NCBI RefSeq assembly: GCF_013410565.1
Contig: NZ_JACCFO010000001.1
Coordinates: forward strand, 3,348,001 to 3,412,000
Direction: 5' to 3'
DNA from: Streptomonospora nanhaiensis
GTDB lineage: Bacteria > Actinomycetota > Actinomycetes > Streptosporangiales > Streptosporangiaceae
DNA length: 64,000 bases
In this document: piece after piece, positions 21,735 to 27,992 of the stretch
Layout: every line of letters starts with the position of its first letter
Position numbering within the stretch: the first letter of the stretch is position 1
The notes under the pieces: generated by a model
Database searches by the model: none
What the model saw: the letters and a program-made list of their open reading frames with translations, nothing else
Told to the model about the DNA's origin: nothing
Translations under genes and position numbers: made by a program

Positions 21735-23168
21735 ATGACCAAGGAGTCCACCAGCCAGGCCGACAACGCACTCCGTCCGGAAACCGTCGACTTCTCCACT
21801 CAGCCGCATGCGATCAGCGACCACAAATCCATGCCCGCCTATCTGGACGTCGCGGCCAACGCCCACGGCTGGGAGAAGGCCCTCTTCACCCACCGCGCCC
21901 TGGAACGGGTGTCCCCCGAGCGCCCTCACCTGGTCGAAATCGGTCCCGGCGGGGGCTCGGCCGTCAGTGCCCTGGCCAAGGCGCTGCACGGCGGTAACCG
22001 ACGCGTCGACCTCACCCTGGTGGAGGTTCCCGGCGTCACCTCACGCGCCTTGACCGCAGCGATCAAGGAGTTCGCCCGGGTGGGACACTGCACCCTGCTC
22101 CGCGGCCACGCCCAGGAAATCGACCGCCTACTGGAGCGCCCCGCCGACGTCGTGGCCGCCTCCGCCCTCATGCACGAGGTGTACTCCTACGGCGGCGGCT
22201 ACGCGGGCATCCACAACTTGATGCGCGCCCTGCCCGGTGTGCTGGCCCCGGGCGGGTTCTTCGCCTACCGGGACGTGTACGCGGTCGGCGCCCCTTCCCT
22301 CCATGAACGCACCACCCACACCTACAACGCGCCGTCGTGGCTGCGGTTCCTTCGCATGTTCACCCCCCGCTACCTCAGCGAAGGGGTCCATCCTTACCAC
22401 CACGCCCAAGACGAGGTCGTCGCCCGCCAGGATTCCAGAATCGTCGCCGTCGCCGACCTGGCGCCGGCAAGGTGCGCCGTGGTCAGCGCCCCCATCGGCC
22501 TCTTCCGGGAGATTCAGCGCCACTATCTGACCTTCCGCGACCACGCCTGGCGATCAGGCGCCCTGGGTTTCGTGCCCGTCCTGGACGGCCACCTGGCCGC
22601 TGACTGGCTGGACACCCGCACCGGCCACAAACGGGTCCACTACACACTGACCGGCGCCGACTGGCTCCCCCGCTCCCAGCGGGCGATGCTTCTGGCTGTC
22701 AGTGAGCCCTACGCCGACCACTACGCCGTGGACGGCGACATCTTCGACGAGTGCACCGACATCGCGTTGGCCGCGTTCCTGGACGCGACCGGCCGCGGCG
22801 ACACCGCCTGCGCGGAGGTCTGGGAGAGCTGGGCGGCGCGCGAAGGCAGGGAGACCTACGCCTACCTGACCTTGGACGAACTGATCACCGCTTTCGCCGT
22901 CCACTCCACCGAGGCCGACAACGGCCGCTCCACCGTGCTGCTGCCCGCCCGGGTCGACGACATCGCTCTTCCCCACCGCAACTACTACAACCGGTATTTG
23001 AGCAAACGCCTGGCGAACCCTCTCGTGGACGCTAAACAGCTGGTGCTGTTCTCCCACATCGACGTCGCCGACTCGGAAATGCTGGGGCAGGCCATGGCCG
23101 CCATCGGAGGCGTATGCGGCAAGCACAGCCTCGCCCGCATCTATGCCGCCCTCAACCCGCGAGGATGA
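21735..23168 (+). CDS. SAM methyltransferase with unassigned C-terminal domain (477 aa)
   Basis: The ATG at 21735 has AGGAG 6 bases upstream; the frame extends further left but without protein-like sequence. Residues about 50-190 form a class I methyltransferase core: motif I VEIGPGGGSAV (about 60), an acidic strand-2 end (LTLVEV), and HEVYSYGGGYAGI with a following GGFFAYRDVY. The remaining 250 residues (ADWLPRSQRAMLLAVSEPY, YNRYLSKRLANPLVDAKQLV and others) match no family I recognise. It is four bases upstream of the CYTH gene. The substrate is unknown; coupling to a CYTH protein hints at a phosphorylated nucleotide or polyphosphate substrate. Confidence 0.75.
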   Translation: MTKESTSQADNALRPETVDFSTQPHAISDHKSMPAYLDVAANAHGWEKALFTHRALERVSPERPHLVEIGPGGGSAVSALAKALHGGNRRVDLTLVEVPGVTSRALTAAIKEFARVGHCTLLRGHAQEIDRLLERPADVVAASALMHEVYSYGGGYAGIHNLMRALPGVLAPGGFFAYRDVYAVGAPSLHERTTHTYNAPSWLRFLRMFTPRYLSEGVHPYHHAQDEVVARQDSRIVAVADLAPARCAVVSAPIGLFREIQRHYLTFRDHAWRSGALGFVPVLDGHLAADWLDTRTGHKRVHYTLTGADWLPRSQRAMLLAVSEPYADHYAVDGDIFDECTDIALAAFLDATGRGDTACAEVWESWAAREGRETYAYLTLDELITAFAVHSTEADNGRSTVLLPARVDDIALPHRNYYNRYLSKRLANPLVDAKQLVLFSHIDVADSEMLGQAMAAIGGVCGKHSLARIYAALNPRG

Positions 23169-23172
23169 ACCA

Positions 23173-23739
23173 ATGCCCCTTGAGGTCGAACGCAAGCGCG
23201 CCATCGGCGATCACGCGGATCAGGTCGAGGAACGCCTGGTCGCGCGCGGGTGGCGCCAGGCGGCTCCGGTCGCCGAGGTGGACACCTACTACAGCCGCCC
23301 GGACGTGGACTACCTGCGAACGGTGGAGTGCCTCCGTGTACGGCGAAGGAACGGCTTCGCCGAGATCACCTACAAGCCCTCCTCCACAGACGCCACCCGC
23401 CGTTCCGACGGGGTTGTCGCCAAACGCGAGACCAACGTGGCTCTGGCCGATGAAGCGGGCGAAGCGGAAGCGCTACTTGAGGCGGTGGGCATGGTCTTCC
23501 TGACACGGGTCGAAAAGACGCGGGTCGTGTGGCACCACCCCGAACGGTCGGACACCTCCGTTGCCGTGGACAAGGTGGGCGGTGTGGGCGCGTTCGTGGA
23601 GGTGGAGGTCATCAGCGCCGACGCCGATCAGGCCGCCGCCGAGTTGTCCCGGGTGGAAGCCGAACTCGACCTCGCGCGCTACCCGGTGATGACGCTGCCC
23701 TATCGCGACCTCGTCCGCGCCGCCTCGCGGAGTACGTGA
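23173..23739 (+). CDS. CYTH domain protein (class IV adenylate cyclase/ThTPase-like, 188 aa)
   Basis: Starts MPLEVERKRAI, giving the CYTH hallmark ExExK (EVERK, residues 4-8). The tunnel-fold strands follow: VDTYYSRPDVDYL, LRVRRRNGFAEITYK, VEKTRVVW, VAVDKVGGVGAFVEVEV, consistent with a triphosphate tunnel enzyme. Such enzymes make cAMP, hydrolyse thiamine triphosphate or inorganic triphosphate; the sequence alone does not choose. The start is preferred over an in-frame ATG 30 bases earlier because GAGGA precedes it and the fold begins here. It is coupled to the methyltransferase with a four-base gap. Confidence 0.88.
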   Translation: MPLEVERKRAIGDHADQVEERLVARGWRQAAPVAEVDTYYSRPDVDYLRTVECLRVRRRNGFAEITYKPSSTDATRRSDGVVAKRETNVALADEAGEAEALLEAVGMVFLTRVEKTRVVWHHPERSDTSVAVDKVGGVGAFVEVEVISADADQAAAELSRVEAELDLARYPVMTLPYRDLVRAASRST

Positions 23740-23760
23740 CATCTAAGTCGACGAGACAGG

Positions 23761-23793
23761 AGAGCCCCGAGGGACCGGGGTCCCTGGGGCTCT
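23761..23793. terminator. Terminator after the CYTH gene
   Basis: A 15-base-pair stem with one bulged base (23761-23776, 23779-23793) ending in TCTCTTGT. It closes the plus-strand methyltransferase-CYTH unit and, from the other side, the minus-strand Scr1/DUF397 operon. Confidence 0.8.
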
Positions 23794-23810
23794 CTTGTCG
23801 TCAGAGGGTT

Positions 23811-23993
23811 CTAGAGGGTGTCGCGCCGGAGGGCGGCGAGGAAGGCGTCCCACTCCGCCGCGGGGAAGGCGAGGTGGCCGAGGTGGCGGTGCTGCGTGTC
23901 ACGGACAAAGGTGTGTACGCCTTCGGTGACCTCGACGCAGTGCCCCCCGGTATCGCTGTACGTGCTCTTGTGCCATGCGGTGTTCTTAACCAT
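23811..23993 (-). CDS. DUF397 protein (60 aa)
   Basis: Begins MVKNTAWHKSTYS and has the DUF397 pattern: WHKSTYS, CVEV near residue 19-22, VRDTQHRHLGHLAFPAAEW and DAFLAALRRDTL at the end. The longer frame upstream is the read-through of the preceding DUF397 region and is not coding. It is the second of two tandem DUF397 genes downstream of the regulator at 24203; 37 bases separate them. DUF397 proteins are proposed partners of Scr1/WhiJ-type regulators. The last 96 bases are nearly identical to those of its neighbour. Confidence 0.9.
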   Translation of the reverse strand: MVKNTAWHKSTYSDTGGHCVEVTEGVHTFVRDTQHRHLGHLAFPAAEWDAFLAALRRDTL

Positions 23994-24126
23994 GGGCGAG
24001 ACTCTCCAACAAATTCTGCGGCAGAGGCTTCTAGAGGGTGTCGCGCCGGAGGGCGGCGAGGAAGGCGTCCCATTCGGCCGCGGGGAAGGCGAGGTGGCCG
24101 AGGTGGCGGTTCTGCGTGTCCCGGAC
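23811..24126. repeat. Near-identical direct repeats in tandem DUF397 genes
   Basis: Bases 23811-23906 and 24031-24126 are direct repeats differing at four positions by eye. They encode the shared C-terminal halves. Recent duplication or ongoing gene conversion is the likely cause. Confidence 0.85.
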
Positions 24127-24213
24127 AAGGGTCTGAGCGCCTTCAGCGACCTCGACGCAGGCGCCTCCTTGGCCACCGCTGTAGCTCGACTTGTGCCACA
24201 TCTCAGTCTGCAT
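24031..24213 (-). CDS. DUF397 protein (60 aa)
   Basis: Starts MQTEMWHKSSYS and shares the whole DUF397 pattern (ACVEVAEG, LVRDTQNRHLGHLAFPAAEW, DAFLAALRRDTL). Its start codon lies inside the 3' end of the Scr1-type regulator gene (11-base overlap), so translation is coupled. The pair is the classical regulator/DUF397 arrangement. It differs from the downstream copy mainly in its first 30 residues (GGQGGACVEVAEG against DTGGHCVEVTEG), which suggests partner-specific N-termini on a shared C-terminus. Confidence 0.9.
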   Translation of the reverse strand: MQTEMWHKSSYSGGQGGACVEVAEGAQTLVRDTQNRHLGHLAFPAAEWDAFLAALRRDTL

Positions 24214-25036
24214 GCTGCAATCCTTCCATGATCTCGGCAATCAACTGCCGGGAGGCTACCGGCGGAAGCGCTATTGCCGAGAGTTCCCGCCAAGCCCTCT
24301 CATGGCTTGCCACGTGCTCCGCCAGGTCTGAGGGAGTTCCGGAGACGCGCGTTTCCGTATAGCTCACCACACCCCTTCCCGGCACATCGAACAACATGAA
24401 AGCGCCCTCCTGTGCAGGGTGGACCTCTGTTTCCGCCGGTACCGCGAGGATCGTGACCTTTGGATGTCCTGCCATACGAACCAGGTGGGCGAGTTGGTCA
24501 TGGAGCACCGAACGACCTCCCAATGGCCGACGCAGCACGTGCTCCTCAAGCACCACCATCAGTGCAGGCGCCATCGCACCATCAAGGATCTCTTGTCGAT
24601 CGAGGCGAGCGCGCGTGGCCTCCTCAAGAGCTGCTTCAGATATGGCTCCCTGACGGAGGGAAGCCCGAGCGTAGTCGTTGGTCTGAAGCAGGCCAGGGAT
24701 GACAAGCGGTTGGTACTCCCTGATCTCCGTTGCTTCCTGCTCAATGCTCACCACATCGATGAACCACTCGGCGTATCCGGAGGGCCGTTGCAGGTCGTCC
24801 CACCTTCGTACGAGCGCCCCTCCGGCGGTAAGAGCGTCGTCAATCCGCTTTATTTGCTCCTTGGTCGTCCCTTTGGTTCCCACTTCAATAGCACTCACTT
24901 GGCTCTGCGACAGAGGGATGCAGCCGCCAAGTTCCTCTTGAGTCATACCTGCGTTTTCACGCCATCGACGAACATCGGCGCCAAGACGTCGACGCGCCGT
25001 GCGAGGGAGATTCGCCATGGCATTGAGTTTTACCAC
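24203..25036 (-). CDS. Scr1-type XRE regulator with DUF5753 (277 aa)
   Basis: HTH regulator whose first gene partner is the overlapping DUF397 gene. A GTG at 25036 with GGAGG 7 bases upstream is chosen as start; an ATG at 25018 is possible. The helix-turn-helix lies at about 20-70 (VRRWRENAGMTQEELGGCIP, LSQSQVSAIEVG); DUF5753 follows with REYQPLVIPGLLQTNDYARA and YTETRVSGTPSDLAEHV. The promoter region is shared with the divergent small-gene trio starting at 25199, so it may regulate both sides. Confidence 0.9.
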   Translation of the reverse strand: MVKLNAMANLPRTARRRLGADVRRWRENAGMTQEELGGCIPLSQSQVSAIEVGTKGTTKEQIKRIDDALTAGGALVRRWDDLQRPSGYAEWFIDVVSIEQEATEIREYQPLVIPGLLQTNDYARASLRQGAISEAALEEATRARLDRQEILDGAMAPALMVVLEEHVLRRPLGGRSVLHDQLAHLVRMAGHPKVTILAVPAETEVHPAQEGAFMLFDVPGRGVVSYTETRVSGTPSDLAEHVASHERAWRELSAIALPPVASRQLIAEIMEGLQHAD

Positions 25037-25137
25037 CAACGCACCTCCGGTGACCGCCGAATAGAAAAAAAGCGCCCCTGTAAGGGGTATCGGTGGACCG
25101 GCGGTAGGCGGGAGTTGGATGCTGAGGACGTGAAAGA

Positions 25138-25166
25138 CCCCCGCGATGCGGACAGGCATCCGGGGG
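25138..25166 (+). promoter_or_regulatory. Leader stem-loop before the divergent small genes
   Basis: An 11-base-pair stem with one bulge (25138-25149, 25156-25166) and a 6-base loop, 32 bases before the ATG at 25199. A shorter CCCC-N4-GGGG hairpin precedes it at 25075-25086. It may be an attenuator or a translational control element. Confidence 0.4.
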
Positions 25167-25198
25167 CGTGGTTTCCAGCTAGTAGAGAGCTGAGAACG

Positions 25199-25381
25199 AT
25201 GCACATCCTAGCGATGCTTATCGCCCCGTTGGCTCTTATCGCCCGATTGATACGCCCGGCGCGGGGACTGCATGCCGCCCCGCCCCATTGGGCGCGGTTT
25301 GAGCCCGACGAAGACGACCGCCTGTTCCTGGCCCGGCGCCACACGCGGCCGGTCCTCCTTGCCCCGGGAGTCGCCGTATGA
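25199..25381 (+). CDS. Small membrane-anchored hypothetical protein (60 aa)
   Basis: Begins MHILAMLIAPLALIARLIRP, a single hydrophobic helix followed by a positively charged stretch, then a polar tail containing HWARFEPDEDDRLFLARRH. The start is supported by a purine-rich GAGAGCTGAGA upstream and by the ATGA overlap with the next gene. The longer frame extending left is non-coding. No family recognised. It diverges from the Scr1-type regulator at 25036. Confidence 0.55.
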   Translation: MHILAMLIAPLALIARLIRPARGLHAAPPHWARFEPDEDDRLFLARRHTRPVLLAPGVAV

Positions 25382-25722
25382 GTGCCTTTGACCAGGTGAT
25401 CCGGCACCCCGGCACCCTGCGCCAGATCCCGGCCAGCGGCAAGGTCGTCTCCACGCCCCGGCCCGGAGCCCCGCCCACCGCCGTGCTGTGGGTCGCGCGC
25501 GAGGGCTGGTGCGTCTGGCACAAGCACGTCGGCGCCCGCTGCGTCGCCACCGGTACCTGGGACGGCCACGACTACCCGCTCACGATCCTCTGGCGCTTCT
25601 TCGTCAGCGACGAACGCGCCGACTGGGAGCAGGCAATCTACCCAACAGACCTCTTTCTCTGCGAAAGCCCCGAATCCAATGACCCGACAACCGCCAAAGG
25701 AAATTCCACCCCCGTGCGATGA
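25378..25722 (+). CDS. Hypothetical protein (114 aa), middle of a three-gene unit
   Basis: Overlaps the previous gene by four bases (ATGA). The product has a plausible compact fold, with the segments VLWVAREGWCVWHKHVG, RCVATGTWDGHDYPLTILWR and FFVSDERADWEQAIYPTD, and a Thr/Pro-rich tail. It is rich in tryptophan (six by eye) and has two cysteines. No family recognised. Coupling and shared strand indicate it works with its two small neighbours. Confidence 0.65.
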   Translation: MSAFDQVIRHPGTLRQIPASGKVVSTPRPGAPPTAVLWVAREGWCVWHKHVGARCVATGTWDGHDYPLTILWRFFVSDERADWEQAIYPTDLFLCESPESNDPTTAKGNSTPVR

Positions 25723-25900
25723 ATGGCGCTGCCATCTCTGCGAACGCCGATGCGACAGGGAGATATGCGGGTACTGCGGAAATCCGAAGGAGGCCACCAC
25801 CGCCTACCTCCGGACCTACGCCCCGCGTAAAAGACGACGGCGGCCCCGACACAGCCGGGTCCGCCCCTACATCCGCCACCTGACACCCGCAGCCGCATAA
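25679..25900 (+). CDS. Small Cys-rich, probable zinc-binding protein (73 aa)
   Basis: Residues 18-34 read CHLCERRCDREICGYCG: two CxxC knuckles with an additional Cys between them, a likely zinc ribbon. The tail is strongly basic (APRKRRRRPRHSRVRPYIRH), consistent with nucleic-acid binding. It overlaps the preceding gene by 44 bases in another frame, and the codon pattern in the overlap makes the ATG at 25679 somewhat uncertain. It ends 15 bases before a strong terminator. Confidence 0.55.
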   Translation: MTRQPPKEIPPPCDEWRCHLCERRCDREICGYCGNPKEATTAYLRTYAPRKRRRRPRHSRVRPYIRHLTPAAA

Positions 25901-25915
25901 GCACCCGAGCCTGAA

Positions 25916-25960
25916 CACCCCGGCGCCCGCGCGGAGCACGTCCGCGCGGGCGCCGGGGTG
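25916..25960. terminator. Bidirectional terminator
   Basis: Perfect 20-base-pair stem (25916-25935, 25941-25960) with a 5-base loop, between the small-gene trio on the + strand and the DUF4267 gene on the - strand. Confidence 0.85.
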
Positions 25961-25965
25961 TGGGG

Positions 25966-26343
25966 TCAACCGAGCAGCAGGAGAACGCTGACCACCAGCA
26001 TCACCGCCGCCGTGGCGAGGTGGACGCCGTAGGCGGTGGCCTTGGGGCCCTTGGCGCGCAGGACGATCAGGCCGTCGGCCACGGGGATGCCGGTCGCGAT
26101 CAGGACCAGCCAGCCCAGGAGCTGGGGTGTTCCGGCGGCCAGGACGAGCAGGATGATGAGCCCGCTGGCGATGTCGCGCGCACTCTTGACGTTCAGCCAG
26201 GACCGGAACGCGGGGTCCTCGGTGGGCGTGCCGGGGATTCCGAAGCCGGCCGCGGCGTGCGGGGCGAAGAACGCGTGGACGCCCATGAAGACGACGGCGG
26301 CTCCGATCAGGCCGGCGAGCGCGGTGGCGACGGTGGTGACCAT
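25966..26343 (-). CDS. DUF4267-like four-helix membrane protein (125 aa)
   Basis: Four hydrophobic helices: residues about 3-27, 58-75, 78-92 and 103-124. Between the first two is FAPHAAAGFGIPGTPTEDPAF and then RDIASGLIIL, the pattern of the DUF4267 family of small integral membrane proteins. It is divergent from a TetR gene at 26452 and the shared 108-base region carries two matching palindromes, so it is probably the repressor's target. Function unknown; related genes are often inducible by small lipophilic compounds. Confidence 0.8.
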   Translation of the reverse strand: MVTTVATALAGLIGAAVVFMGVHAFFAPHAAAGFGIPGTPTEDPAFRSWLNVKSARDIASGLIILLVLAAGTPQLLGWLVLIATGIPVADGLIVLRAKGPKATAYGVHLATAAVMLVVSVLLLLG

Positions 26344-26378
26344 GGGGGCTCCCTCTCGTGGCGGCGCCCACCAGTTTT

Positions 26379-26442
26379 CTAGCGGCGCTAGGTTTCGTGC
26401 CGAAGATAGCGGTATCTACGGCAGAATGTCTAGCGCTGCTAG
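26379..26442. promoter_or_regulatory. Paired TetR operators CTAGC-N3-GCTAG
   Basis: Two 13-base palindromes with identical arms, at 26379-26391 and 26430-26442, flank the promoter region between the DUF4267 gene and the TetR gene. A third, GATA-N4-TATC (26405-26416), lies between them and may be part of a promoter. The second site ends 9 bases before the TetR ATG, so binding should block autogenous transcription. Confidence 0.7.
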
Positions 26443-26451
26443 AGTGAGGTC

Positions 26452-27030
26452 ATGTCCGTCACCAAGGAGCGCCGCGAGCGCGAACGCGCCCAGCGCCACC
26501 AGCTGATCATCACCGCGGCCCGCGAACTCGCCGAGGCCGAGGGCTGGGAGGCCGTGACCACCCGCCGGCTCGCCGAGCGCGTCGAGTACAGCCAGCCCGT
26601 GCTCTACAGCCACTTCAGCGGCAAGGACGCCATCGTCCGCGCCGTCGCGCTCGACGGCTTCGCCGAACTCGCCGACCGCCTGCGCCGCGCCCGGCTGGCC
26701 GCGCCCGAGCCGCGGCGGGCGCTGCACGCCGTCGGCCGCGCCTACCTGGACTTCGCCGCCGAGCGGCCCGTCCTCTACCAGGCCATGTTCGTCATGCCCA
26801 CCGACGTGAAGTTCGCGCACGCCGAGACACCGCCCCAGCTGCGCGCCGGCTTCGAGGAGTTCGCGGCGTGCTTCCGCGCGGACGACGACCGGCGCGAACT
26901 GTTCGCCGAAGTCGCCTGGAGCGCGCTGCACGGCATCGTCGTCCTGGCGGAGAGCGGCCGCATCCCCCCGGACCGCCAGGACGATCGCCTGGACCTCCTC
27001 ATCACCCGCCTCGCCGACACCCCGGACTGA
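26452..27030 (+). CDS. TetR-family repressor (192 aa)
   Basis: One-component regulator. The N-terminal helix-turn-helix (about 12-58: LIITAARELAEAEGWEAVTT, RRLAERVEYSQPVLYSHFSG) is typical, and the C-terminal ligand domain has YLDFAAERPVLYQAMFV and a final helix. GAGG lies just upstream of the ATG. Divergent DUF4267 gene and paired palindromes point to local, autogenous control. Ligand not predictable. Confidence 0.9.
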   Translation: MSVTKERRERERAQRHQLIITAARELAEAEGWEAVTTRRLAERVEYSQPVLYSHFSGKDAIVRAVALDGFAELADRLRRARLAAPEPRRALHAVGRAYLDFAAERPVLYQAMFVMPTDVKFAHAETPPQLRAGFEEFAACFRADDDRRELFAEVAWSALHGIVVLAESGRIPPDRQDDRLDLLITRLADTPD

Positions 27031-27102
27031 CCGGCCCGCGCCCTGGAGCGCCGCGGGACGCCCGGACGCCCCGGAACCGGGCCCGGGGCCGCCGCCCGGC
27101 CG

Positions 27103-27837
27103 CTATCCCCGCGCGCGCTCCTCGCGCCGGGCGATCAGCGCCTCCACCCCGTCGAGGATCCTGCTCAGCCCGAACTCGAAGATCTCGTCCGTGCTGGGGT
27201 GGCCGGCGACCAGCGTCCGGGCCAGCGCGGGGTAGCGGGAGAAGTCCACGCGCGCGCCGAGGAAGGCGTCGCGGGCGGCGATCCACGCGTCCGACGCGGC
27301 CGTGGACTCCAGGGCGTTGCGCGCCATGCCGCGGATGTAGCCGTCGACGCTCTCGATCACGTCGATCTTCTCCCGCTCGCTCAGCCCGGTGCCCTCCAGC
27401 GCGCGCACCGCGGAGTCGAGCCAGGCCATGGCGTTGGGCCCGGGCAGCGGGCGCTCGGCGGTGACCTGGAGGATCCACGGGTGCCGCCGGTAGTCGGCCC
27501 AGTCCTCCCGCGCCCAGGTCTCGATGCGCTTGCGCCAGTCGCCGGGCAGCGTGTGCGGCAGCGTGGCCTCGGCGATCATCGCGTCCAGCATGAGGGCGAT
27601 CAGCTCGGTGCGCCCCGGCACGTAGGTGTACAGCGACGCCGTGCCGACCCCGAGGTGCTGGGCCACCCGCCGCATGGACAGCGCGCTGATGCCTTCGCCC
27701 TCCACGATCTCGATGGCGGCCGCCACCACCTGCTCCAGGCTCAGTCCCGGGCGGGGGCCGCGCCGGGGGCGCGGCCGGGATCCCCACAGCAGTTCGAGCG
27801 CGCGGGTGGGGTCGTCGGACGGGGCTTCGCTACTCAT
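27103..27837 (-). CDS. TetR-family repressor, tetracycline-repressor-type C-domain (244 aa)
   Basis: The helix-turn-helix (about 32-78: AAIEIVEGEGISALSMRRVAQ, HLGVGTASLYTYVPGR) is followed by a C-terminal domain of the TetR_C kind (WREDWADYRRHPWILQV-like region around residue 110-125, and DGYIRGMARNALE). It is divergent from the DUF418 membrane protein at 27993 and separated by 155 bases with inverted repeats. In actinomycetes such regulators commonly control a neighbouring membrane protein or exporter. Confidence 0.9.
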   Translation of the reverse strand: MSSEAPSDDPTRALELLWGSRPRPRRGPRPGLSLEQVVAAAIEIVEGEGISALSMRRVAQHLGVGTASLYTYVPGRTELIALMLDAMIAEATLPHTLPGDWRKRIETWAREDWADYRRHPWILQVTAERPLPGPNAMAWLDSAVRALEGTGLSEREKIDVIESVDGYIRGMARNALESTAASDAWIAARDAFLGARVDFSRYPALARTLVAGHPSTDEIFEFGLSRILDGVEALIARREERARG

Positions 27838-27855
27838 CTTGCGATCATCATAAAA

Positions 27856-27899
27856 CTCCGTATACCGTTCGGAGAATAAGAATCAGCGAACAGTGTTCG
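27856..27899. promoter_or_regulatory. Operator region between TetR and DUF418 genes
   Basis: CTCCG-N9-CGGAG (27856-27874) contains CGTATACCG, a core common in TetR sites, and CGAAC-N3-GTTCG (27887-27899) is a perfect 13-base palindrome. The whole stretch is much richer in A/T than the surroundings, as expected for divergent promoters. The second palindrome has a 3-base spacer and so is not a canonical LexA box (GAAC-N4-GTTC). Confidence 0.55.
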
Positions 27900-27992
27900 G
27901 TTTTTTTGGTCGGATCGGCCCGCGGGCGGTTCGGCCCCAGGAGAGCGCGCGGCCCACGGGCACCGGTGCGCCGCGCAGCAGGGAGTGTCCCG

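Noticed and set aside
27887-27899. CGAAC-N3-GTTCG considered as a LexA/SOS box
   Set aside because: The actinobacterial SOS box needs a 4-base spacer (GAAC-N4-GTTC). The spacer here is 3, and the flanking genes are a TetR regulator and a DUF418 protein.
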